From NCBI GenBank assembly GCA_039621445.1, contig CP154957.1, forward strand, positions 12,172,182-12,236,181: a stretch of 64,000 nucleotides of DNA, given 5' to 3'. Below, piece after piece: positions 12,012 to 23,131 of this stretch; position 1 is the first letter of the stretch, and every line of letters begins with the position of its first letter. The notes under the pieces were generated by a model. That model did no database searches. It was not told where the DNA came from and saw only the letters and a program-made list of their open reading frames with translations. The stretch is from Euglena gracilis. Its lineage: Eukaryota > Euglenida > Euglenophyceae > Euglenales. The translations under genes were made by a program, and so were the position numbers.

Positions 12012-12780
12012 CGCCCTTTTTGGGGTCGGGAGCAGGTTGGCTTCCACCGGCCAAAGCATCGGCCGCCAAGACCTTCGCCCGCACCTTCTCGACTTGCCAC
12101 GGCTTCGCCCGTGCCTTCTGCACGGAGTGGAACAGTGTGTCGTGGAGGCAGGCGGGGGCTGCTTGACGTTGCTTCAGGAGGGAAGAGGTTCAGACTCCGG
12201 TGCGGGATCGGGTTGGGGGGTCAGAACAAGTGCCAAAAAAAACGTAAAAAACGGGGAAAAGAAAAAGAAAGCAAAAAGAAAACCGTGGGGGACGGGAGGC
12301 TGTGGTGGGAAGAGGAAGCCTTCGGCTGGCTGCATGTCGCGGCGGCTCTCGAGCGACGCCTCGGTCGCGGTCCGCGACACAACGAAGTCGCCCTCTTGCT
12401 GGCGGCAGGGCAGCCTGGGCCACTGGACGGGGGGTCAGTGCGGAGCAGGTCAGCGCCGCAAGACGGCTCCATGAGCCCCATGAGGCTGCTTCGCTGGTGC
12501 GGCTGTCGGGCGTCTGTTTGACCAACTCGGGGGAAGGGGGGGGTGCCTTGGCACGGCAGGCAAATGGCCACTTTCGGGCCGTGGGGGCCGCCTTCGGCAC
12601 CGGGTTGTGCGTTGCGCCGTCCACCCCCGGTGGCTGCCGGAAGGCGGACGCGTGGCGGGCCAGGGCCGGGCGGCCCTGGCCCCGACAGGAAGGCCCGCAG
12701 CAAGGCCACGAACGCGTCGCCCGGCATGCCGTCCTCGAAGCCCGCGAAGTGCACCTCCACCTCACTCAGCCGGGGCCAGA
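12012..12780 (-). CDS. candidate minus-strand exons joined by a nonconventional intron
   Basis: The exon ending at 12682 reads RLSEVEVHFAGFEDGMPG then DAFVALLRAFLS. The exon starting at 12400 reads EQEGDFVVSRTATEASLE then SRRDMQPAE. Their junction fits the nonconventional rule exactly: intron 12401-12681 starts GGCCAGGG and ends CCCTGCCGCC, with a long imperfect stem, and phase is kept. A third candidate (about 12012-12150) reads LFHSVQKARAKPWQVEKVR then AKVLAADALAGGSQP. No family is recognised. These may be upstream exons of the EF-hand/WD40 gene on the same strand or a separate gene. Confidence 0.55.
12401..12681 (-). other. nonconventional intron (GGC-CAG ... CTG-CCGCC)
   Basis: On the minus strand the intron begins GGC CAGGGCCGCCCGG and ends CCAGGCTGCCCTG CCGCC. 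CAG sits at +4 to +6 and CTG at -8 to -6. The ends pair as CAGGGC...GCC with few mismatches. It has neither GT nor AG at its limits. Removal joins phase 1 to phase 1 in open frame. Confidence 0.65.
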
Positions 12781-13302
12781 GGTTTTTTCTTAGGACCTGG
12801 AGGGGGGGTTTGGTGCCACCCGACCACCCTGGGGTGGGGGGCTTGGTGAGGACCAGGGAACTGCTGAAGGACCCCCGGGAGGTCTGGCCGGCTGGCTGGA
12901 AACAGGTGGCAGCTGGAAAAGGCAGTGCTTGCTGGCTGACCCCCTCCGAGGGGTGGGGGGTTCAGGGGGCGTGGGTGATGCTGGCTGCCAGCTGGGCCCG
13001 GCTGGTCCTCGAATGGAACTTCAGGGCACACAGTTGGAGGTAAATATCCAAAACTCCGCAAAAATCACCATTTTTGGTCCCTTTTTCAAAAAAAAGTTTA
13101 GTGCTGTGTGGCAGAAATTCTGTCCGCCCCGGCTTTCTTGGGCTCAGTAACTTTAGTTCTACTCGATCCCCGGGGGGGGGGGGTCTGCAATTCGAAATTC
13201 CCTGGGGAGGACCACTTTGGGGGGGGGGGCATTTTGGGTTCCAATATCCCAATCTTTTTAGGCACTGTCGAGAAAAAATAATCACTCAGCCATATCCCAA
13301 CC

Positions 13303-13692
13303 CAGGGTTCGATATAAGGACAGGTGGGGGGGTGGTCCGGACCCCCCCCCCCTGCGGGCCAGGAGGGGGGGGGGGGGGGGGCCACCCCCCCACCTAAACA
13401 GTGGTGCGGTCTGGGTGACCGAAAATTTTTGACCCCCCAAAACGACCAAAAGTGCCATTTTGGGCACTTTTTGGGCAAATATGTGCCAAAAATGCAAAAA
13501 AAATTTTCGGCGCAAAGCGCCGGAGGAAAAAATTGACCCTTTTTGGGGGGGTCCCGGATACCCCCCCCAGGGTCGGTCCGGACCCCCCTGGCAGGTGGGG
13601 GGGGGGGGTGTTCCGGACCCCCCCCTGCGGGCCAGGAGGGGGGGGGACACCCCCCACCTAAACCATGTACGCCCTCCTTATATCAAACCCTG
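13303..13692. mobile_element. MITE-like element, family 1 copy A: CAGGGTTCGATATAAGGA ends, 8-bp TSD
   Basis: Left end CAGGGTTCGATATAAGGA. The right end read inward is CAGGGTTTGATATAAGGA. The perfect 8-bp duplication TCCCAACC is at 13295-13302 and 13693-13700. The interior holds repeated TCCGGACCCCCCC and GCGGGCCAGGAGG blocks and the hairpin CGGCGCAAAGCGCCGG. It is closely similar along its length to 40555-40960. No coding capacity. Confidence 0.93.
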
Positions 13693-13734
13693 TCCCAACC
13701 CCTCTCCCTAGGTCGCCAACATCTTTTTAAAAAA

Positions 13735-13866
13735 AAGCATCTGGCCTGGGCCCAATGCGCTGGAACACTTCCTCCGGCAGCGAGTCGCCCAGAGACAACA
13801 CAGGCGGCCAGCCCCCCACCCACCGCGGTGCAAATGCGCAGGCGACCACGCAGAAGACTTCGGGGC
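13735..13866 (-). CDS. candidate coding exon, family unknown
   Basis: The minus frame reads EVFCVVACAFAPRWVGGW then PPVLSLGDSLPEEVFQRIG, open and of exon-like composition. A possible nonconventional donor (NNNCAG) lies at GTG|TTCCAG within EEVFQR. No family recognised. It may belong to the same transcript as the 12.4-12.8 kb exons. Confidence 0.45.
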
Positions 13867-14127
13867 TTTCGCCTCATGCAGGCATGGAACAAATGATGCA
13901 ATTGTGGAAATGCCGGAGGGCAATGGGTGAATGGTTATGGGCAATGATGCAGGGGTCAATGCATGCAGGGAGTTCCTTCCCAGGGGGTCCAGCTGCCGGG
14001 CTGGCCCAACTTTGTTTTTTTACCAGACTCCCCCCCCCCCCCCGGGGGATACACAGCCCCACTTGGAAATGCTGGCTGAAAAAAGGTGCTGGCTGGCTGC
14101 TCCCCCTGGAGAGGTAAGAAACCCTGT

Positions 14128-14223
14128 GCATGGACGGATGGATGGATGGGTGGATGGATGGAGGGATGGATGGATGGAGGGAGGGAGGGAGGGAGGGATG
14201 GATGGAGGGATGGATGGACGGAC
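14128..14223. repeat. GGAT/GGAG tetranucleotide tandem repeat
   Basis: Tandem GGAT units with GGGT and GGAG variants over about 95 bases. Confidence 0.9.
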
Positions 14224-14904
14224 AGATGAATTGCTGGATATAAACTGCCCAGCTACAACACGATGGCTAGTGTCTTGTGGTGGAACTGTTTCCCAGTACT
14301 TGTGAACCCAAACAGAAAACAACAATTGGAGTTGGTGCCAAAAGATGGCAACAAAAAGCTGGGGAAAAAAGTTTTCTTAATAAATACATACTTCAAAAAA
14401 AATAAAAAAAATTGAGTTTTGTTCCAAAAAAAAATCCCGGTGGTGTCCTAATTTGTGCCTTGGCAGCTCAAGACTATGCGTTTGGAGGGGGGCAGTTTAT
14501 TTGGGGAGGGAGGGATAATTGTGTAGTGGGTGTTGCAAAATTTTCAACATTGGACAGGACGCTCGTGATTTTCTTTTTTTTTGGCGCTTTCCTTTGATCA
14601 CGGCAGAAACTATCAAGGTTGTTCTGCCATTGGCCACTGTGAGCCATATTGCACCCAAATGAAGGGGCGTGCGCGGATCCAGCATGCACAACTATTTGCC
14701 GACCCCCCGGGGGTCACTTCCAGTCAGCCTCGGCGCCGGGTCGCTTCGTTGGTTCCGAATTCCCCGGGGAGGGGGGGGTGGCAAAAATGGCAAAAAAATG
14801 GTGGGAAAAAAGGGTAAATGGCAAAAAAATGGTAAATGGAAAAATACCATTCAGTCACTCTGCAAAAAGCTAGACACATCGGGCCAGTTGCAAAATGATT
14901 GTGT

Positions 14905-15035
14905 GGCCCACCCACAGGCGACCCTCTGCGCACCGCGAACGACTGGGCCTGGAGCTTGCGGTGGTCGAGGGGGACCTCCGCCGGCCTGCGGAACAGGAGT
15001 TCCGCGTTCATCGTGGGGGGCCCGGCCGGCGGCCC
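14905..15035 (-). CDS. candidate coding exon, possibly containing a start codon
   Basis: The minus frame reads PPAGPPTMNAELLFRRPAE then VPLDHRKLQAQSFAVRR. An AG acceptor (GGGACTTAG) lies just upstream, and GT donors (AGAGG|GTCG or CCT|GTGGGT) lie just downstream. The in-frame Met could be an initiator following a trans-splice or cis-splice acceptor. It could be the 5' exon of the minus-strand gene continuing through 13.8 and 12.7 kb. Family not recognised. Confidence 0.5.
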
Positions 15036-15199
15036 TAAGTCCCATCGCCCGGGTGGACGGTGGGCCCATCACCGCAGTGGGGGGCCATGTGCACTCGCTG
15101 CAAAGAAGTGGGGGGACCGATGGGGCAATCGAGGCCAGACACTGCTCCGTCCGGATCCACCAGAACTAATGAAACGCCCGCGACGGCGATGCGGCCCCA

Positions 15200-18100
15200 C
15201 CACCCCGGGCACTGGCACTTCTCCCTGGGCAATATTAAGGAAAAAAAAGAAAATATCGTCCCGGCACATTGAATGAATAATCTACAGGGAAAATGGACGA
15301 CAAATGGGTCCCCATTGGGGAACAATGGTTTCTGACATTCTTCGACCTTCGTCCATCAAAGAAAGGCGTTTCTCGACCCTTTTTCATTTTTGACCCCATT
15401 CGACCCCCCCCCGGACTGGCCGTTGGCTGGCATTTAGGTCTAAGGAGGGCAGTTCTCAACAGGAGGGGGGATGCAACATGGACCTTCAAAAAATGAGATG
15501 CAAAATAATGCCAATTACGTTATAAAATCATATAGGAGCTCCACCGGGATGCACTCTTTTGTACTGGAAAGGACTCAGAAAAATTTTCAGCTCCACCAGG
15601 GAAAATTTTCCATTTTGCATAAAAATAAGCATTTTGATGACCAAAAGATGTGAAAAAATGTATTAGAAAAATTGACAAGAATTTTGGTGGCGGGGAAATC
15701 GGGGCCAAATACATGGAAGCTTTCACAATCAAAAATAATCAGCGAAAATCCCAAAATCTTCAAGAAAAAAAACGCAAAAAAGCGCAAAAAAAAAAGCGCA
15801 AAAACCGCAAATTTTGGCAAAAATAGAAAACTGCAAAAAAAACGCAAAAAAAAACACGCATTTGCGTTTCCCCCCTGTCCTCCAGGGCAGTCCTTAATGG
15901 AAAAAATCCCCTTCCTTGGGGACCGCCCTGGGGGCCCAATACCACCTATTCCTATTCTGAAAACCCACCCATGCACGACCGCCTCTTGGGGGGGGGGTCA
16001 ACAAACCCACCAAACCGCCAAAAACTGGCCGAAAACCCTTAAATTTTTTGTCTAGCCAATGGGCACCAACGGTCACCAATGGGCAAATGAATATCCTGAA
16101 ACGCAGGATCTGAACAGCAGTAATCAAAAGCATCATGAGCATTAATCCCCGCACAACTTTCTGGCATTGCCACAATTTGGAGGTATTTTGATATTTTGGC
16201 GAGTTGAACTGCCCTCTTATCTCCACCCTGTTCCTTTGGAGGGCAGGGGCACGGCACACTGCTTCGACTTCTGCCATGAATTAGATCCAAAGCAAAGTAG
16301 CCGGTTGGTGCAATGACTGCGCTGATGGGACACAGGAAAGCATTGCTCTTTCAACCCAAGGACGTCATTTTGCTCAAAAGTAGTTCATCGCCAATGCTGC
16401 CGGCAGATCACAACACAACACAACACAACACAACACAACACAACACAACACAACACAACAACAACAACAACACAATGCAATGCAATGCAGCACAGCACAG
16501 CACAATGGAACGAAGCACAACAAACCCAACCCGCAACAACAAAACACATCACGTGTGTTGCGCTGTGTTGCGTTGTTCTGCGTTGCTCTGTTGCCACAAA
16601 CACAAACAACATGACGCAATACAACACAACAATCACAATCACAATCAACCCACACAGCCCTCACAATTCGCGCAACAGCACAACTCGTGCGCACAACCCC
16701 TGGTTCAATAATTCGGTGGTGATCTCCCAATCAACCAGGGGAAGAATAAGAGAGCGGTGGCTGGGCCTGCTCGCAACGCAAGACAGCTGCAGGTTTCAGG
16801 ATTGCCTCCATACTTCTCAAGAGTAAGACTATTTGACTGCAGACCTCGAGTTGCTATTGGCGAAATCAGTTATGTTGCCCTCCATGTATAATCTGCCCTC
16901 CATCTACAATGTGGAGAAATATCCATTTGAAAAAAATGAGTTTGAACTGAAGATTGAAAAATTTTTCTGTCTGTCCACGTCGCCTGATGCATTTTTATGC
17001 TCGCTTTTTATGTTCTCTGTTTGTTTGTTTGTTTGTGTTGGACCATGAAAGTTGTGTTGTCCAGCAGGGTGCAGTGAGCTTATTACCCATGGACAAAACC
17101 ATTTTCATTTGACATCGAAATTCCCAGCTACACCGATCACATTGATGCCACATGCAATCTTGACGTGCCAAGCTAGCCATTTTGCGGGAAAGCTCCGCTA
17201 ACACCACACACACAAAAAGGAAATATTACTGATAATACTTTCTGATATGGGCATGATCCTTTTGCAAACGGATCCAATAATGTCAAAGAACCTGCATTCG
17301 GAGGCATTCCTGATTTTGCACCAACGCTCAGTTGGTTTGTCATTCGCTCATAACATTCCAAAACACAGAACAAAACGTTTGCATAATGCCCCCTGAATGG
17401 TTTGAATTGCCGTCACGCCGTCTTACTGTACAGTGCACTTTCAACTCTGCTTGACAAAGCGCGGTAGTGTTCGTTCTGCAATCCCTGTGTCAACAGCATG
17501 GAATTGAACACAAACGTGGGTGTGCCATGTGCCATCTAAATGTGTTGTCATCTTCCCTCCCACTTAGCCCCTCAGACTGGAAACCAATTGGTGGTTCCCA
17601 TGATGATCACAGGCACACATATCCCAATGCGCTGGCCGGATTTGTGCCTGAGGTGTGAGAAACATACGGCTATCAGAAAACCAGCAAATTTTGACAGGAA
17701 TTTTGAGAAACATACACTCACCTTGGATGGTTGGTGTGGTTCCCGTGGGTGGGACTACACCCTTGCGCCCCAGTGCTGCTCTCGTGCTCTTGTGTGGGGG
17801 ATGCATGGCGCGGGCACAGTGCCGTGGCTTGAAAATTCCAATGTGGCCTCATGGTCCCGCGGCGTTAGTTGGCCTGGGTCACCAAATCTCGGCCCTGGGC
17901 GGGTGGCAGGTGGGCAGTGTGTTGTAATTCCATTGCATACTGTGCCCGCGCTCCATGCCCTGTCTGGGGTTGGTTTGGGCGGTCCGCTGCCTCATGGGTG
18001 GGTCCCTTTCTGCTGGCTGTTCCTCTGGGGTTGGGTTGCTGGGGGAGGGCTCTTACTAGGCCGGCGAACTCGAAGCCTCTTGCCATATTCCACGGGCGCT

Positions 18101-18400
18101 CGCACAAAACGCCCCCCTACAGAGGCAGCGGAGTCGCATTTTCTGCTGCTGGTATCCATGGGAGTTCCTCTGTCTTCCCCTCGCTACCCCCCTTTCCCTT
18201 CTGGCCACAGGGGTGGGCCAGGCTGTTCAAAGCAACCAGGGGCCCCTGGAAGGTGGCTTCGGCCAAGTTGGGAGCACAGAGGGGGGACCAACTCCCTGAA
18301 AAGACAGGTTGGCAAGTATCGGTCCAGCAACCAACAGCCAACAGGCAACTTTCTTGACAGGATAGCGTGCGTGCCCACGCGTGAGTGTGTCTGTATGTCC
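15200..18400. other. no gene recognised; A-rich and low-complexity sequence
   Basis: Contains an A-rich stretch of GCAAAAAA words (15740-15860), an AACAC pentamer array (about 16411-16470) and degenerate ACAAC/GTTGC words to 16640. A plus-strand open frame at 17540-18508 exists, but neither it nor overlapping frames show a recognisable domain or clear splice context. The 3' end of the REEP gene may extend into the right edge. Confidence 0.6.
16411..16470. repeat. AACAC pentanucleotide microsatellite
   Basis: Tandem ACAAC/AACAC units followed by AAC triplets. It generates Thr/Gln-rich artefactual frames. Confidence 0.9.
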
Positions 18401-18468
18401 GTGAACCATGTTACTGATATACAGAAAGTTGAGTGGTTTTGTGCGGATGGGTGGACGCAGGGCCATAC

Positions 18469-21400
18469 CCGCTGGTGCGCTTCTTTGAGAGTGCAATCCG
18501 CCTTCTGAAATGCCGGTCTCCCAAGTGCCGCATACAACTTTGGGTTCAGCGGTGGGTGGCTGATCATCGAGTGGAAGCAGCTCTGTGCTCCGGCGTGAAT
18601 GAGTTGAGTGACTGTATTGAAGGCAACCTTTCGCAGGGGGGGGGAATGCACTTGGCCCTTCAAATTATGCCAGTCAAAAAAAATGCTAAAAAAAATGCAA
18701 AAAAAATGCAAAAAAATGCAAAAAATGCAAAAACATGCAAAAAAAATGCAAAAAAAATGCAAAAAAATGCAAAAAAATGCAAATTATGCAAGTTGCATTC
18801 CCCCCCCCTGCCTTTCGGTGGCCCAGCTGAACCGACGCGGCACAAATAAACGACACAATCCTCTTCCGTTCCTGCTACATATGTTTTCAGCATGATTTTG
18901 ACCCCAAAGTGTATATTCACGACAACATTTTGTCCGCAATAAACTAGTTTTTCACCATTTTGCTATGAGGGAGATCCCTCTTTGTAAAACAGACCCAACA
19001 ATCAAAATTGAAATGCAAGTAGAGTGCAAAATGACGTTTCCGGTGAAGCAAACCAGAAAGACAACTATCTCACACAAATGACCCACCGTTGTTCTCTGCT
19101 CCTCCCGGCGAGGCCAGGTAGGCATAGCCCGCAAGCTTCAGAGCAAGGTAGAAGGGCAGCCACCTCCCCAACAGCAGGTCCACCGCGAGCTCAACGAACT
19201 GCAGCGCACCGTACAGCATCCCAGGGAGGCGGCTTTCCGTCTTGGCGATATTGCTGGCGGGCCCCACTGGCGATGGACGTTCACCCGGGGAGGGCCAGGG
19301 AAATACCCCGGGCAACATGGCACGCGCATCGCTCACCGCAGCTAGGTGCCCTCCATTCAATCTCACGCACGCCAACATATGGAACATATGGAGGCTGTCA
19401 AAAAAAGAGCTCATTTTGGGGACCAATGCAGAAGTTCAGGCCCCACTTTACCTCCTCTCAATAGATTTGGGGGGGGGGGGGCAACCAACAACACCTCAAA
19501 TAGGAAAGGCTGGCCGCTCCCGCACCGTCACCCCCGGATGGTCCCAAAAAGATCCTCTTCGCACTTTGCTTATTGCTTGGGGAAAATCACGCACTCTTCA
19601 GAATTTGAGATTTGCGAAAAAAATTTAAACCCACAAATTCGATTCTCATCCTTTTTGATAAGCTCCTCTCAAAATAGAACCCTGCCACCGTTTTATTTTC
19701 AAAGCCAATGGGAACTGTTGGAAGGATGCGAGCTTGGGGGATGTAGGTCCTGGCCTGGTTGTTCCCTTCCCCAAGCTTTCAAACCATTCAAACGATGGGA
19801 TGATGACGAGCGGAGGACTTCAAAAAAATTATTGAGTGGGTATGATAAGAGGACCCATCCCCCCCCCCCATTTCACCCACGACCAAGACCCAGATTTGGG
19901 AGCTTGGAGGGCCAAACAACCAACAAATAACCCGTTTAAAGACAAAACATACCATCGGCACAGGCACCGGGAAGGCCACAACTTCGGAGAGCCGCCTCGG
20001 CCAAAACATCAGCCAGTGGCGGGGCTCCTCGGCCGGCTTGGGGAGGTCCACGGCCTGGGACGTGCGGTACTTAGGCGGCCGAATTCGCACTTAAGCTTTT
20101 TTCCTTTTGATGCGCGTAATTGCGCAAATGTACGATTTTTTTGTAACCCCTGGGACCCTGTACCCTGACACCCAGAACACGATATATGAGCTATGACACC
20201 CCTCCACTGGAGGGGATTGACTGCCAGTGGTCTGGTGTGCATGCTGCTTGCCAGGTGACGTTAATAGGACGGAGGGTGAGACTTGTGCTGTTGTACATCA
20301 AACGGGAGAGAGGCACACACCCCTTGTGACGACACTTGGAAACGGTGCTGACGTGCTGGGCGGACCTGGCTTGGACACTGCCGCCACCGGTGAGAACACA
20401 CGGGGCCTCACTAGATAACAACACCACAGGCACACAGATTACGTGAGGCAGTCATCACGCAACTGATGTGTGTTTATGGGCGCAATTGCGCAAAAAAACA
20501 ATTGTGTTTGATGCGCGCATTTGCGCAAATAAAACGTCCACCGATGATGATAAAATGACGTGTTGGTGGGCGCAAATGCGCGCACCAACAAATTTGTTTA
20601 TGTGCGCATTTGCGCAAATGCGCACACCACCAAATGTGTTTGATGCGCGCATTTCCGCCCACCAAACACGTACGTTTTCCTTCCATGTTAAAAGACATCT
20701 TAAGGACCATGAACTAGAAGGTTTAAAAACGTGATGGACGTGTTGGTGCGCGCAATTGCGCAAATAAAGACACTTTTGTTGATGCGCGCATTTGCGCAAA
20801 TGCGCGCATCAAACGTTAATAAACCGCTTCAAAATGATGTGTTTGTAGGGCCCTTAGAGCACATAAACAAAGTTTGTTTATTTGCGCAAATGCGCGCATC
20901 AAAACACATCAGTTGTGGGATACCATCTCCTGCTCCGTGACGGCTGGCGAACGCAATTCCTCACGCCAACCAATGGTTTGCACCAAGATTACGTGGTGAT
21001 GAAATTGGTGGTGAGAGGTGGTGTGGAGTGTTCACTGGAACACGGCATTTGACTGGCCAAGATTTGCCTGTCTTACGTGTGTACATGTGCACTGCTGTTC
21101 CCCGGCCCGAACGGCCTGTTGTTTTGGCGTCATGCGTTTGGCAGTTAAATGTAATGAATTGATGACGTGCAAACGACCTGTGACTGTTGAACACCTTTTG
21201 TGCAACGGGACTGCGTTACAAGAAGACAAAATTTGGCACCTGAAATACCCGGGACATGTCGGGCCGGAGTCCGTTTTACGGTTTTCATTGCCATTTTTCC
21301 CTTGAAAAACGTAAAAAACACCGGTTTTTGTGCATAATTTGGGGGGAGTGGGTCCCACCGCTTTGATGCACCCAATGCAGTGGTAAAGGTTCACCACTTC

Positions 21401-23131
21401 TTTGCATCCAAAGGAATGGGTGCTTGAGGGCTACCTCTCTCCGGCTGCAGGTTGCCATGCACTGGCACCACGTCGTCCCCCCAGTCTTACACCCCGGTGG
21501 CGGGGTATAACGTGGCCGCTGTGGTGAGTGTCGTTGCACCGGGGAGGTCGATGCTGGCCTGTTGGGTGCTGAAGCATCAGCAGCTGATGGGGCTGCAGCG
21601 GTGGAGCCGAAGCCGCAGGCCAGCCGCAGGGCCCTTGGGAACCAAAAATTGGTGCCGGTGGACGTGCACCGTTACTGGGTGGCTGTGCACCCACCATCAA
21701 AAGATGCTATGTCTCCATCTTTTGCCGGGCCTGTCGATGGTCCAAAAACGGCACCGTAACACCATATCCCGGAGGGGACGGTGTAGTCATTTGGGTTGAA
21801 CCCACTCAGAAGCCACTAAGGGTGGCTGTAGGAGCGCCAAAGGAAGTCACTTATTACTCCTCCATTGGTGGTTTACTTGCGCATTTGCGCGCATCACGTT
21901 GTTTTATGGACGCAAGTGCGCAAATAAAACAGATGTAAACTGAACAATTTACATCTGTTTTATTTGCGCATTTGCGCCCACAAACAACGTGATGCGCGCA
22001 AATGCGCAAATAAACCACTTCCGCTGTCGGCGTTTGACGGCTGTGTTTCTGTCACACCGTTCTTCTTTGCGTTCATTTGCGCAAATGTGCGCATCAAACA
22101 CAAAACATTTTTATGCGCGCATTTGCGCAAATGCGCGCATAAAAATGTTTTGTGTTTGATGCGCATTTGCGCCCATAAGCTTGCGCGTTGACAAACATAG
22201 TGGCAAACCCACCAACTGGATGGCCCGTCAGTCCGTGCCGTCACGGCCTCTTTGTCACACCGTTTATCAGCAGCGTCAGCTCGTGGGTACCAAAGCCCAA
22301 TCCTTGAAGGACATGTTTGTGTTTATTTGTGCAAATGCGCGCATCAACATAAACATGTTGGTGCGCGCAATTGCGCGCATCAAACGTAATTTTGTCCTTC
22401 CAGTGTTGGGCTTCTTCTGCAGGGTTCTTTGCCACACCACTGGTTGTGCGGGTCCCGGGTATAAGCCGGGTGGGAGACACCCGTCCCCTTTATTCCCTTC
22501 ATTCCCTGCGGACCCCATTTCTTCCCCCTCTGCGCATCCCTTCCCCAACACCCCACACTCACCTTCCTCCCCCTGCGTCCTTCTCGCCGGCTCGGTCACA
22601 CCACACCCACACCCCCCGGACCTTCCTCCCCGCACTTTAACGAACAGCCCCAAAAACACCACACCAAGGCGTCGCAAGCAACGCAGTCGGGCAAACACCC
22701 AGGACTCACACCGCTGGCAGCTCGGACACACTCGGTGACACAGCCGAAAGAAGCAACAGGGGCAGTAAAGGTCCCGTTCCTATGGTGCTTTTCTGCGTTT
22801 TTTTCAGGGTGGGCCGGCAGGGTCCCGTAGGTTTGGGCCCACAAAATCCTTCCCGACACCCCCAAAAATCACTGTTTTTCGCCAAAGTCCCGGGGGTCTC
22901 ACAGCCAAAATCAGAATTTCGATCGTTTTTTGCACTCTCTTGTTGCCGTGTTTTCACACACCCCGGACCTTCACAGCCGAAACAGGGCACAATCAAAAAA
23001 ATCGTAAATTTGCGCAAATGCGCGCATCAAACGAAAAAAGCTTAAGTGTGAATTAGGCCGCCTAAGCGGTACGCGGCCGCCAGCAGCAGCAGACGCCGGC
23101 CGAGCCCATACGCCGCGGTGGCCGTCAACAT
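18469..23131 (-). CDS. REEP / HVA22 / Yop1-family (TB2/DP1) ER-shaping membrane protein, 5' four exons
   Basis: Exons on the minus strand: 23066-23131 (ATG at 23129-23131), 20002-20063, 19095-19220 and 18541 to about 18469. Spliced frame is continuous. Key segments: AAYGLGRRLLLLAAAYRTSQ, then EEPRHWLMFW, MLYGALQFVELAVD, LGRWLPFYLALKL, and SPGGAEKLYAALGRPAF. These match, in order and spacing, the REEP/HVA22 pattern (PAYxSxxAIE, TQWLTYW, LFE, WLPxxxxxK, GAExLYxxxxRPxF). Family members are hairpin membrane proteins that bend tubular ER. Intron 1 is a 3-kb transposon-like element; introns 2 and 3 are nonconventional. A GT donor follows exon 4 (CAGCGG|GTATGG), so the C-terminal tail lies further left and was not found. 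The ATG follows a C-run and CACAG (23149-23154), a plausible spliced-leader acceptor. Confidence 0.85.
18542..19094 (-). other. REEP intron 3, nonconventional (GAA-CAA ... CTG-AACCC)
   Basis: On the minus strand it begins GAACAACGGTGGGT and ends ACCCACCGCTGAACCC. CAACGGTGGGT pairs with ACCCACCGCTG except at one position. The stem begins at +4 and ends at -6. Removal joins GA to A and gives SPGGAE-KLYAAL, as the REEP family requires. The 177-bp MITE at 18634-18810 sits inside this intron. Confidence 0.82.
18634..18810. mobile_element. MITE-like element with CAG...CTG ends, 7-bp TSD, AAAATGC core
   Basis: Begins CAGGGGGGGGGAATGCA and ends TGCATTCCCCCCCCCTG, near-perfect inverted ends. The perfect duplication CCTTTCG is at 18627-18633 and 18811-18817. 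The core is a tandem array of AAAAAAATGC units. Nested inside REEP intron 3. A related sequence (GCATAATTTGCATTTTTTTG) is at about 27925-28035. Confidence 0.9.
19221..20001 (-). other. REEP intron 2, nonconventional (GCC-GAG ... CTC-CCTGG)
   Basis: On the minus strand it begins GCCGAGGCGGCTCTCCG and ends CGGAAAGCCGCCTCCCTGG. GAGGCGGCT pairs perfectly with AGCCGCCTC, the stem starting at +4 and ending at -6. No GT or AG limits. Removal joins TTT TG to G ATG CTG, giving WLMFW-MLYGAL, which aligns without gaps to the REEP/HVA22 pattern WLTYW-VLYSL. Confidence 0.87.
20064..23072 (-). mobile_element. REEP intron 1: 2995-bp inverted-repeat element with 7-bp target duplication
   Basis: The element spans 20071-23065 and is flanked by perfect direct repeats GCGGTAC (20064-20070 and 23066-23072). 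The termini are inverted repeats of about 60 bp: TTAGGCGGCCGAATTCGCAC at the left and, read inward from the right, TTAGGCGGCCTAATTCACAC, followed on both sides by TTAAGCTTTTTTC and a GATGCGCG-type word. The interior is filled with palindromic GCGCGCATTTGCGCAAATGC words. No transposase-like frame is seen. It sits inside a REEP exon. Exact removal of the element plus one repeat copy restores the frame and the family's residue spacing (AAAYR-TSQAV). Read as an intron it lacks usable GT-AG limits that keep frame. The alternative is a disrupted, non-functional allele. Confidence 0.88.
22088..22165. repeat. perfect 78-bp palindrome
   Basis: The two halves are exact reverse complements about the centre GCATTTGC/GCAAATGC, with arms reading GCGCATCAAACACAAAAC outward. 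It lies in the middle of the REEP intron 1 element. Long imperfect palindromes of the same words occur at 21870-22015 and 20746-20815. Confidence 0.95.

Noticed and set aside
12302-13043. Plus-strand open frames over 12.3-13.0 kb
   Set aside because: The minus strand carries better coding character and two exons joined in frame by a stem-defined intron; the plus frames are shadows.
17540-18508. 322-residue plus-strand open frame
   Set aside because: Its right end overlaps REEP exon 4 on the other strand, and the rest has no domain or consistent codon character.
20571-22160. CRISPR-like or integron-like array of GCGCGCATTTGCGC repeats
   Set aside because: Units are palindromes with irregular spacing inside a eukaryotic inverted-repeat element, and there are no cas genes or regular spacers.
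22182-22738. Transposase gene inside the REEP intron element
   Set aside because: Open frames there are short or low-complexity and carry no DDE or other transposase motif I can recognise.
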